A DNA stretch of 64,000 nt from the NCBI RefSeq assembly GCF_014647635.1, contig NZ_BMPO01000006.1:171583-235582 (forward strand), in the 5' to 3' direction. This document shows, piece after piece, positions 26,766 to 34,441 of this stretch; positions within the stretch are counted from its first letter, which is position 1; each line of letters opens with the position of its first letter. The DNA comes from Pseudomonas matsuisoli. GTDB taxonomy: Bacteria; Pseudomonadota; Gammaproteobacteria; Pseudomonadales; Pseudomonadaceae. Below the pieces are notes generated by a model, which saw nothing but the letters and a program-made list of their open reading frames with translations, made no database searches and was not told the origin of the DNA. The position numbers were made by a program, and so were the translations under genes.

Positions 26766-28526
26766 GTGTCTCACTCTGATGAAGCAAACAAGGCATCCCG
26801 CCAAGCGGCCCAAGGCATGCGCAAAGGCCTGACGAACTACGGTGATGCCGAGTTCTCGCTGTTCCTGCGTAAAGCCTTCATAAAGGGCGCCGGCTATTCC
26901 GACGATGCGCTTTCCCGGCCCATCGTCGGCATCACCAATACCGGCAGCGGCTTCAACCCCTGTCACGGTAATGCCCCTCAACTCATCGAAGCGGTCAAAC
27001 GCGGTGTGATGCTGGCCGGCGGGCTGCCGGTGGATTTCCCCACCATTTCGATCCACGAGAGCTTCGCTCATCCCAACAGCATGTTCCTGCGCAACCTCAT
27101 GTCGATGGACACGGAGGAAATGATCCGTGCACTGCCTATCGACTCGGTCGTGCTCATCGGTGGCTGCGATAAAACGGTTCCAGCCCAATTAATGGGCGCC
27201 GCCAGCGCGGGCGTGCCCGCCATCCAATTGGTCACGGGATCGATGCTCACGGGATCGCATCGCGGCGTCCGGGTAGGTGCCTGCACCGATTGCCGCCGCT
27301 ACTGGGGCATGTACCGGGGTGAGGAAATCGACGATCAGGAAATTGCAGAGGTCAACGACCAGCTCGTCGCCAGCGTGGGAACCTGCTCCGTCATGGGCAC
27401 GGCCAGCACCATGGCCTGCATCGCCGAAGCCCTGGGCATCATGCTGCCCGGGGGCGCTACTGCACCGGCGGTCACCGCCGACCGCATTCGCATTGCCGAG
27501 CGCACCGGATCCCTGGCCGTCAAAATGATTGAAGCCGGCATGACCCCGGACCGCATTCTTACCGAGAAGGCCTTTGAAAACGCGCTCATGGTGCTGCTCG
27601 CCATCGGCGGCTCGACCAACGGGATCATCCACCTTGCCGCCATCGCGGGGCGCTGTGGGATTCGACTTGAAATGGAGCGCATCGACGAACTTGGGCGCCA
27701 CATCCCTGTGCTGGTCAATCTAAAGCCGTCCGGCAGCCATTACATGGAGGACCTGCACAAGGCCGGCGGTCTCGCACCGGTGTTGCGCGAGCTACGCCCC
27801 TTCCTGCACCTGGATACACTAACCGTGACTGGCCGCACCCTTGGCGAAGAGCTGGATTCGATCGCAGCGTTTCCGCAGGAAGTCGTCCGTCCGCTGAACG
27901 ATCCTATTTACCCACAAGGTGGTATTGCGTTCCTACGCGGCAACATTGCGCCGAATGGCGCCATCATCAAACAGTCTGCCGCCAATCCCGAACTTATGGA
28001 GCATGAGGGCCGCGTGGTTGTATTCGATGGCTTGGAGGATCTGGCGCAGCGCATCGACTCCCCCGATCTGGACGTGAACGCGGATGACGTGCTCGTGCTG
28101 AAGAACATTGGCCCCAAAGGCGCACCCGGCATGCCGGAGGCTGGCTACATTCCGATTCCGCGCAAGCTCGCACGAGCGGGTGTGAAGGACATGGTGCGCA
28201 TCTCGGACGGAAGAATGAGTGGCACGGCCGCCGGCACCATCGTTCTTCATGTAACGCCCGAGGCTGCCGAAGGCGGTCCCTTGGGCTTGGTACAAAGTGG
28301 CGACCGCCTGCGCTTGAGCGTGAGCGAGCGTTCGCTGGACCTGTTGGTGAGCGACGACGAATTGGCGCGGCGCCGTCTTGCCGCCCAACCTCAACCACCG
28401 CGTGAAGGCGATGATCGGGGCTATCGTCGGCTATTTCTGGAACACGTGACCCAGGCCGAAGACGGATGCGACTTCGACTTCCTGAAAAGCCTGAATATGC
28501 AGGGGCACATTCCCATCCGGAAGTAA
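26766..28526 (+). CDS. IlvD/Edd-family dehydratase (aldonate type)
   Basis: This 586-residue Fe-S dehydratase has FNPCHGN near residue 65, GGCDKTVPAQLMGA near residue 132 and GACTDCRRYW near residue 176, which give the three cluster cysteines. GTCSVMGTASTMACIAEALG follows near residue 206. Sequence style is closest to L-arabonate/D-xylonate dehydratases rather than biosynthetic IlvD. It should convert an aldonate to its 2-keto-3-deoxy acid. It follows the LacI gene by 66 bases on the same strand, and a strong terminator lies downstream. Confidence 0.87.
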   Translation: MSHSDEANKASRQAAQGMRKGLTNYGDAEFSLFLRKAFIKGAGYSDDALSRPIVGITNTGSGFNPCHGNAPQLIEAVKRGVMLAGGLPVDFPTISIHESFAHPNSMFLRNLMSMDTEEMIRALPIDSVVLIGGCDKTVPAQLMGAASAGVPAIQLVTGSMLTGSHRGVRVGACTDCRRYWGMYRGEEIDDQEIAEVNDQLVASVGTCSVMGTASTMACIAEALGIMLPGGATAPAVTADRIRIAERTGSLAVKMIEAGMTPDRILTEKAFENALMVLLAIGGSTNGIIHLAAIAGRCGIRLEMERIDELGRHIPVLVNLKPSGSHYMEDLHKAGGLAPVLRELRPFLHLDTLTVTGRTLGEELDSIAAFPQEVVRPLNDPIYPQGGIAFLRGNIAPNGAIIKQSAANPELMEHEGRVVVFDGLEDLAQRIDSPDLDVNADDVLVLKNIGPKGAPGMPEAGYIPIPRKLARAGVKDMVRISDGRMSGTAAGTIVLHVTPEAAEGGPLGLVQSGDRLRLSVSERSLDLLVSDDELARRRLAAQPQPPREGDDRGYRRLFLEHVTQAEDGCDFDFLKSLNMQGHIPIRK

Positions 28527-28593
28527 CCCGCGGCGCGTTCGCCTCAATCAATGCATCGCGTATTTTCTGAGCGGCGATGGGGCACGTCGGAAT

Positions 28594-28623
28594 AAAAAAC
28601 CGGAGCCTTTGCTCCGGTTTTTT
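28594..28623. terminator. Bidirectional rho-independent terminator
   Basis: AAAAAACCGGAGC (28594-28606) pairs with GCTCCGGTTTTTT (28611-28623) around CTTT. It ends both the dehydratase transcript and the clpB transcript from the other side. Confidence 0.9.
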
Positions 28624-28647
28624 GTGCAACGTTAAATTGGGTCGCCG

Positions 28648-31212
28648 TTACCCGAACACGATCTCGTCGTTTTCCACCTTCGCATGCACCGTCGCGCCTG
28701 GCTCGAACTCGCCAGCCAGTATCTGCTGCGCCAGCGGGTTCTCGATCCAGCGCTGAATCGCGCGCTTGAGTGGGCGTGCGCCGTAAACAGGGTCGTAGCC
28801 AACGGCGACGAGCTTGTCGATCGCGTCCGCAGACAACTCCAGCCCAAGATCGCGCTCGGCCAGGCGCTTGCGAAGACGCTGTAATTGAATCTCGGCGATG
28901 CCGGCGATCTGCTCGCGGGCCAGCGGCTCGAACACGACGACTTCGTCGATCCGGTTGACGAACTCCGGGCGGAAGTGGCTGCTGACAGCATCCATCACAG
29001 CGGCATGCTGGGCTTCGCGGTCGCCGGCCAGCTCCTGGATCTGTGCCGACCCTAGGTTCGAAGTCATCACGACCACGGCGTTGCGGAAGTCCACCGTACG
29101 GCCGTGGCTGTCGGTCAGACGGCCATCCTCCAGCACTTGAAGCAGGATGTTGAAAACATCCGGATGTGCTTTTTCCACCTCATCCAACAGCACCACCGAA
29201 TAAGGCTTACGGCGAATGGCTTCGGTCAGATAGCCGCCTTCTTCATAACCGACGTATCCCGGCGGTGCGCCGATCAAGCGGGCCACGGAATGTTTCTCCA
29301 TGAACTCGGACATATCGACACGCACCATGGCGTCTTCGGTATCGAAGAGAAATTCCGCCAGTGCCTTGCACAGTTCGGTCTTGCCCACACCGGTCGGGCC
29401 GAGGAACAGGAAGGAGCCACTGGGACGATTCGGATCAGCAAGCCCGGCGCGCGAACGGCGTACCGCGTTGGAGACCGCCACGACGGCCTCATGCTGGCCG
29501 ATGACGCGGTTATGCAGCACGTCCTCCATGCGTAGAAGTTTGTCGCGTTCGCCCTCGAGCATTTTGCTGACCGGAATGCCCGTCCATTTCGAAACGACCT
29601 CGGCAATTTCCTCGTCGGTCACCTTGTTGCGCAGCAGCTGGTTCTCGGTCTTGCCGTGCTGGTCGACCATCTGCAGGCTGCGTTCGAGGTCAGGAATCGT
29701 GCCGTACTGCAGCTCGGCCATGCGGTTCAGATCACCCTTGCGGCGCGCGGCTTCGAGCTCGGTGCGGGCCTGTTCGATCTTTTGCTGGATCTGCGCGGAG
29801 CCCTGGACTTCGGCTTTCTCGGACTTCCAGATTTCCTCGAGGTCGGCGTACTCCTTCTCCATCCGCTCGATGTCTTCTTCGAGCTTGGCGAAGCGCTTTC
29901 GCGTGCCTTCATCTTCTTCTTTCTTCAGCGCTTCGCGCTCGATCTTGAGCTGAATCAGGCGACGATCGAGACGGTCCAGCGCCTCGGGCTTGGAGTCGAT
30001 CTCCATGCGAATGCGGCTGGCCGCTTCATCGATGAGGTCGATGGCCTTGTCCGGCAACTGGCGATCGGTGATGTAGCGATGGCTGAGCTTGGCAGCCGCG
30101 ATGATCGCGCCGTCCGTAATGGTCACGCCGTGGTGAACCTCGTAGCGCTCCTTGAGGCCACGCAGGATGGCGATGGTGTCTTCTTCACTCGGCTCGTCCA
30201 CCAGCACTTTCTGGAAGCGGCGCTCCAGCGCGGCGTCCTTCTCGATGTATTGGCGGTATTCGTCCAGTGTCGTGGCGCCTACGCAGTGCAGCTCGCCGCG
30301 CGCGAGGGCAGGCTTGAGCATGTTGCCCGCGTCCATTGCACCTTCGGCCTTGCCGGCACCGACCATGGTGTGAAGCTCGTCGATGAACAGGATGACGCGA
30401 CCTTCCTGCTTCGAAAGTTCGTTGAGGACGCCCTTCAGGCGCTCTTCGAATTCGCCACGGAATTTGGCACCGGCGATGAGCGAGCCCATGTCGAGGGCCA
30501 GCAGGCGCTTGTCCTTCAAACCATCCGGCACTTCGCCGTTGATGATGCGCTGAGCGAGGCCTTCGGCAATGGCAGTCTTGCCGACGCCGGGCTCGCCGAT
30601 CAGGACCGGGTTGTTCTTGGTCCTCCGTTGCAGAACCTGGATGGTGCGACGGATTTCATCGTCGCGACCGATCACGGGGTCGAGCTTACCCTCTTCGGCG
30701 CGCTTGGTGAGGTCGACGGTGAATTTATCCAGCGCCTGACGGGATTCCTCGGCATTAGGATCGTTTACCGCCTCGCCGCCGCGCAGGTTGTTGATGGCAT
30801 TCTCCAGCGCCTTCTTGGAGACGCCCTGCCCAATCAGCAGCTTGCCCAAACGGGTGTTTTCGTCCATCGCCGCCAGCAGCACGAGCTCGCTGGAGATAAA
30901 TTGGTCGCCCTTCTGCTGCGCCAGGCGATCGGCCTGATTTAACAGGCGTGCCAGGTCCTGCGACAGGTTCACGTCACCCGTGGGGTTCTGAATCTTCGGC
31001 AACTTGTCCAGTTCCTGGCTCAACGCCAGCTTGAGCGCGTTGGTATCGAAGCCGACCTGGCGCAACAGCGGCTTGATGGAGCCGCCCTGTTGATCGAGCA
31101 AGGCTTGCATGAGGTGCAACGGCTCGATGGCTGGGTGATCCAGCCCTACCGCAACGGACTGGGCATCGGACAGCGCAAGCTGAAGCTTGCTGGTCAAACG
31201 GTCGATTCGCAT
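28648..31212 (-). CDS. clpB: ATP-dependent disaggregase ClpB
   Basis: This 854-residue hexameric AAA+ chaperone works with DnaK to resolubilise aggregates. The N-domain spans residues 1-145. Two ATPase modules follow, with Walker A GEPGVGKT near residue 205 and GPTGVGKTE near residue 605, each with its DE-containing Walker B. Between them is the coiled-coil middle domain (about 405-525, rich in K/E/R), diagnostic for ClpB versus ClpA/C. The length is normal. A sigma-32 heat-shock promoter is visible upstream. It is probably transcribed alone. Confidence 0.97.
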   Translation of the reverse strand: MRIDRLTSKLQLALSDAQSVAVGLDHPAIEPLHLMQALLDQQGGSIKPLLRQVGFDTNALKLALSQELDKLPKIQNPTGDVNLSQDLARLLNQADRLAQQKGDQFISSELVLLAAMDENTRLGKLLIGQGVSKKALENAINNLRGGEAVNDPNAEESRQALDKFTVDLTKRAEEGKLDPVIGRDDEIRRTIQVLQRRTKNNPVLIGEPGVGKTAIAEGLAQRIINGEVPDGLKDKRLLALDMGSLIAGAKFRGEFEERLKGVLNELSKQEGRVILFIDELHTMVGAGKAEGAMDAGNMLKPALARGELHCVGATTLDEYRQYIEKDAALERRFQKVLVDEPSEEDTIAILRGLKERYEVHHGVTITDGAIIAAAKLSHRYITDRQLPDKAIDLIDEAASRIRMEIDSKPEALDRLDRRLIQLKIEREALKKEEDEGTRKRFAKLEEDIERMEKEYADLEEIWKSEKAEVQGSAQIQQKIEQARTELEAARRKGDLNRMAELQYGTIPDLERSLQMVDQHGKTENQLLRNKVTDEEIAEVVSKWTGIPVSKMLEGERDKLLRMEDVLHNRVIGQHEAVVAVSNAVRRSRAGLADPNRPSGSFLFLGPTGVGKTELCKALAEFLFDTEDAMVRVDMSEFMEKHSVARLIGAPPGYVGYEEGGYLTEAIRRKPYSVVLLDEVEKAHPDVFNILLQVLEDGRLTDSHGRTVDFRNAVVVMTSNLGSAQIQELAGDREAQHAAVMDAVSSHFRPEFVNRIDEVVVFEPLAREQIAGIAEIQLQRLRKRLAERDLGLELSADAIDKLVAVGYDPVYGARPLKRAIQRWIENPLAQQILAGEFEPGATVHAKVENDEIVFG

Positions 31213-31288
31213 GGTTCATCCTCACAAAGAAAGCGGGCTGACACGATGGCTTGCGTCTGAAAAGGTGAATGCCCGCGAGATGCTTCTT

Positions 31289-31316
31289 AGATAGGGCTGA
31301 TTGCTGGGGATTCAAG
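31289..31316 (-). promoter_or_regulatory. Sigma-32 heat-shock promoter of clpB
   Basis: On the minus strand, CTTGAA (31311-31316) and CCCTATCT (31289-31296) are separated by 14 bases. This matches the RpoH consensus CTTGAA - CCCATNT closely. Transcription would start roughly 70 bases before the clpB ATG. Confidence 0.75.
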
Positions 31317-31365
31317 CGAAGCGGGGTTGACGTGGCGCAGGGTGTTGGGTTGCTGCAAAAAAAGC

Positions 31366-31441
31366 GATCGCCAGCAAGCTGGCTCCTACAGCCGATCGCG
31401 AGCACACCGAGAACCGTGTAGGAGCCAGCTTGCTGGCGATC
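31366..31441. repeat. REPIN: perfect 25-bp inverted REP pair
   Basis: Arms 31366-31390 (GATCGCCAGCAAGCTGGCTC then CTACA) and 31417-31441 are exact reverse complements with a 26-base spacer. It lies upstream of the clpB promoter, downstream of pgeF. The same unit occurs singly at 4423-4447 and in degenerate form at 14254-14345. Confidence 0.85.
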
Positions 31442-31505
31442 AGGGAGTAGGGTTCAGCCACTTACTGTGGAGCGGCCGAGTAACGATCCGCTTCAACTCA
31501 AGACA

Positions 31506-32243
31506 TCAACGCGTCAGCCAAACCAACGATGCGAAACGCCCGGTTGGATTCGCCCGCCGATAGGAAAAGAAGCGCATATCGGTCACCGTACAAAAGCCGC
31601 CGCCACTGACCGACTGCACGCCTGCCGAGGCAAGGCGGATGCGGCCGAGTGCATACATGTCCGCGATGAGCTTGCCGTCATTTGTGCTTGGCCTGAAGGC
31701 ATGTTCGGCCTCGGGATGAGTACTCACGAACGCATCCCGCACTTCAGGGCCAACCTCGAATACTTCCGTCCCGATGGCAGGCCCCATCCATGCCAGGATA
31801 TTTTCTGGCGCGATATCCATGGCAGCGACAGTCGCCTCCAACACACCGTTGGCCAGCCCGCGCCAGCCCGCATGCGCGGCGGCGACCCGTGTTCCCGCGC
31901 GATCGCAGAACAACACAGGAAGGCAGTCCGCCGTCATTACCAGCGCGGCGACACCGGGTGTCGAGCTCCATGAAGCGTCGCCTTCCAGCACCTGTAGGGG
32001 ATTGCTTTCGACCACGGTCGTGCCGTGCACCTGATCCAACCACGTAGGCTGGCAGCGAAGACTTTCACTCAGGTGTAGGCGGTTCCGAGCGACAGCCTGC
32101 GGATCATCCCCAACATGAGCGCCGAGGTTGAGGCTATCGAAGGGCGGCAGGCTGAAGCCGCCGCTGCGCGTCGTCACGCATGCACGGACGTTTTCAGGGG
32201 CGGGCCAGTCCGGCGTGAGCCAGTCGAGCGCGTCCCCCTTCAT
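31506..32243 (-). CDS. pgeF: Purine nucleoside phosphorylase / YfiH-family multicopper-like protein
   Basis: This 245-residue DUF152/YfiH protein has QVHGTTVVE near residue 73, TADCLPVLF near residue 107 and AAHAGWRGL near residue 123. These supply the metal/active-site His, Cys and His. Family members act on purine nucleosides, and in cell-wall editing as PgeF, preventing misincorporation of L-Ser into peptidoglycan. The start ATG overlaps the rluD TGA (TGATG), so the genes are coupled. A TTG one codon upstream is less likely. Confidence 0.88.
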   Translation of the reverse strand: MKGDALDWLTPDWPAPENVRACVTTRSGGFSLPPFDSLNLGAHVGDDPQAVARNRLHLSESLRCQPTWLDQVHGTTVVESNPLQVLEGDASWSSTPGVAALVMTADCLPVLFCDRAGTRVAAAHAGWRGLANGVLEATVAAMDIAPENILAWMGPAIGTEVFEVGPEVRDAFVSTHPEAEHAFRPSTNDGKLIADMYALGRIRLASAGVQSVSGGGFCTVTDMRFFSYRRANPTGRFASLVWLTR

Positions 32244-33214
32244 CAAACGAAGGACTCATGATCCTGCCGCAACAGGCTGAGCATCCAGACGAGGTCTTCC
32301 GGTAGTGGCGACTCCCACTTCATGCGTTTTCCCGTTACGGGATGATCGAGTTCGAGGAAACGCGCATGCAGCGCCTGTCGTGGAAATTCCTTCAACGTCT
32401 GCACCAGCGTCTGGCTGGCGGCAGGCGGGATACGGAAACGCCCGGCATATAAAGGATCGCCGACTAGCGGGAAGCCCACGTGCGTCATGTGAACGCGAAT
32501 CTGGTGAGTGCGTCCGGTTTCCAGCTTGACGCGCACGTGCGTATGGGAGCGGAAACGTTCAAGCACGCGGTAATGGCTCACCGCTGGCTTGCCGCCCTCG
32601 ATCACTGCCATGCGTTGCCGGTTGGCAGAACTGCGGCCGATCGGCGCGTCGATCGTCGACCCGGAAGTCACGACGCCAATGACGATGCATTCATAGATGC
32701 GACTGACAGTGCGCTTTTGCAGCTGATCGACCAGCCGGGTCTGGGCTTCCAACGTTTTGGCCACGACCATTAGGCCGGTGGTGTCCTTGTCCAAACGATG
32801 GACGATGCCTGCACGCGGCACGTTGATCAGCTCTGGAGAGTGATGCAGCAGTGCATTGAGCAGGGTCCCGTCGGCATGCCCAGCAGCCGGATGCACGACC
32901 AGCCCTGACGGCTTGTCCAGCACCAAGATGTGTTCATCCTCGAAGACGATATTCAATGCGATGTCCTGCGCGACCCATTCGCCCTGCGCTTCTAGTTCAG
33001 CCTGAAGCTGCAGACGAGCGCCGGCGTGGACGGTGTCACGCGGACGCAGCACGGTGCCATCGACGGTAAGGCGACCTTCCTTGATCCAGGCGGCGAGGCG
33101 TGAACGCGAATGCTCGGCAAACAGTTGCGCGGCGACCTGGTCTAGGCGTTGCCCACCCAGTTCAAAGGGAACATCGGCGGCAAGTTCAATAGTGTGTTTG
33201 GGAAGCTGGGACAT
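32243..33214 (-). CDS. rluD: 23S rRNA pseudouridine synthase RluD
   Basis: This 323-residue enzyme makes pseudouridines 1911, 1915 and 1917 in helix 69 of 23S rRNA. The S4 domain is at residues 14-70 (GGQRLDQVAAQLFAEHSRSRLAAWI). The catalytic motif HRLDKDTTGLMVVAKT near residue 140 contains the active-site Asp, and the C-terminal RLETGRTHQIRVHM block is intact. A GTG three codons upstream is an alternative start; neither has a strong Shine-Dalgarno. It is coupled to pgeF and divergent from bamD, the standard Pseudomonas arrangement. Confidence 0.95.
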   Translation of the reverse strand: MSQLPKHTIELAADVPFELGGQRLDQVAAQLFAEHSRSRLAAWIKEGRLTVDGTVLRPRDTVHAGARLQLQAELEAQGEWVAQDIALNIVFEDEHILVLDKPSGLVVHPAAGHADGTLLNALLHHSPELINVPRAGIVHRLDKDTTGLMVVAKTLEAQTRLVDQLQKRTVSRIYECIVIGVVTSGSTIDAPIGRSSANRQRMAVIEGGKPAVSHYRVLERFRSHTHVRVKLETGRTHQIRVHMTHVGFPLVGDPLYAGRFRIPPAASQTLVQTLKEFPRQALHARFLELDHPVTGKRMKWESPLPEDLVWMLSLLRQDHESFV

Positions 33215-33241
33215 GAGGGGCACGAGAGGGGGCGGAGCCTT

Positions 33242-33270
33242 TTGGTTTCGGTCGCACGCTGTGGTTAAAT
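33242..33270 (+). promoter_or_regulatory. Possible sigma-70 promoter of bamD
   Basis: TTGGTT (33242-33247) and TTAAAT (33265-33270) are spaced 17 bp in the rluD/bamD divergent gap. The match is partial (three of six at -35). Confidence 0.35.
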
Positions 33271-33360
33271 ACGGCGACTTTTTGTCCCGGGTCAGCCGGG
33301 GCGCCCACTATAACAGACGGTTTGCCACAACACAGCCAGCCGTCCAGGGACGCACGCACC

Positions 33361-34365
33361 ATGCAAGTGAAACACCTGCTGCTGATCACTACGCTCGTCT
33401 TGACCGCCGCATGCTCCTCGAAGAAGACCGAAATCGACGAGAATTTGAGCGAAACCCAGCTTTACCAGCGCGCGCAGACCGCCCTGGACAACGGCAGCTA
33501 CAGCCTGGCCACCGATAACCTCAAAGCCCTCGAATCACGCTACCCCTTCGGCCGTTTCGCCGATCAGGCGCAACTCGAACTGATCTACGCGAACTACAAG
33601 AACTCCGAGCCAGCGGCCGCTCGTGCCGCAGCGGATCGCTTCATTCGCCTCCATCCACAGCACCCGAACGTGGATTACGCCTACTACCTGCGTGGCCTTG
33701 CCTCGTTCGATCAGGACCGTGGCCTCCTGGCGCGCTTCCTACCGCTGGACATGACCAAACGCGATCCCGGCGCTGCCCGCGATTCCTACAACGAGTTCGC
33801 CCAGCTCACCAGTCGCTATCCGAACAGCCGCTACGCACCCGATGCCAAGCAGCGCATGATCTACCTGCGCAATCTGCTGGCCGCTTACGACATTCACGTC
33901 GCCCACTACTACCTGAAGCGCGGTGCTTATGTCGCCGCTGCCAACCGTGGCCGCTACGTGGTCGAGAATTTCCAGGAATCCCCCGCCGTGGGCGATGGGC
34001 TTGCGGTGATGGTTGAAGCTTACCAACGGCTGGGCCTGAACGACTTGGCCGCGACAAGCCTGGAAACCCTAAAGCTCAACTACCCGGATAACCCAAGTCT
34101 CGAGGACGGCGAATTCGTGCCGCGCGAAGAAGACGTCAGCCAGCGTTCCTGGCTGGCCCGCGCCACCCTTGGTTTGATCGAAAGCGATGCACAGGAGCCG
34201 CCGAAGCAATCCCAGGCCGCTCGCGACATTATTCGTCAGTACCAGGACGCGCAGCAGGACTTGCCGCCGGAGCTCGACAACGTGCTGGAAGAGCAAAAAG
34301 CCGAGCAGCCGGATGAAGGCGGACGTTCTTGGTTCAGCTACCTGACCTTCGGTTTGTTCGATTAA
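33361..34365 (+). CDS. bamD: Outer-membrane assembly lipoprotein BamD
   Basis: This 334-residue protein has a lipoprotein signal with lipobox LTAAC (Cys at about 19). TPR-like repeats follow from [17 protein letters not shown] (residue 32) onward, the scaffold by which BamD binds BamA and substrate beta-barrels. It is longer than E. coli BamD (245), with an acidic, Gln/Glu-rich C-terminal extension as in Pseudomonas ComL. The open frame starts 13 codons earlier, but the signal peptide fixes the ATG. A terminator follows. Confidence 0.95.
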   Translation: MQVKHLLLITTLVLTAACSSKKTEIDENLSETQLYQRAQTALDNGSYSLATDNLKALESRYPFGRFADQAQLELIYANYKNSEPAAARAAADRFIRLHPQHPNVDYAYYLRGLASFDQDRGLLARFLPLDMTKRDPGAARDSYNEFAQLTSRYPNSRYAPDAKQRMIYLRNLLAAYDIHVAHYYLKRGAYVAAANRGRYVVENFQESPAVGDGLAVMVEAYQRLGLNDLAATSLETLKLNYPDNPSLEDGEFVPREEDVSQRSWLARATLGLIESDAQEPPKQSQAARDIIRQYQDAQQDLPPELDNVLEEQKAEQPDEGGRSWFSYLTFGLFD

Positions 34366-34396
34366 ATCCGAACAAGCCTCTCAGCAAAGGTCAAAA

Positions 34397-34430
34397 CGAA
34401 AACGCCGCTCTCGACAGGGCGGCGTTTTCG
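34397..34430. terminator. Bidirectional rho-independent terminator
   Basis: CGAAAACGCCGC (34397-34408) pairs with GCGGCGTTTTCG (34419-34430). It lies between bamD and the convergent sensor-kinase gene, with T-rich flanks in both directions. Confidence 0.85.
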
Positions 34431-34441
34431 TTCTGGGATGT

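Noticed and set aside
29656-30942. 428-codon frame opposite clpB
   Set aside because: Antisense shadow of a highly conserved gene.
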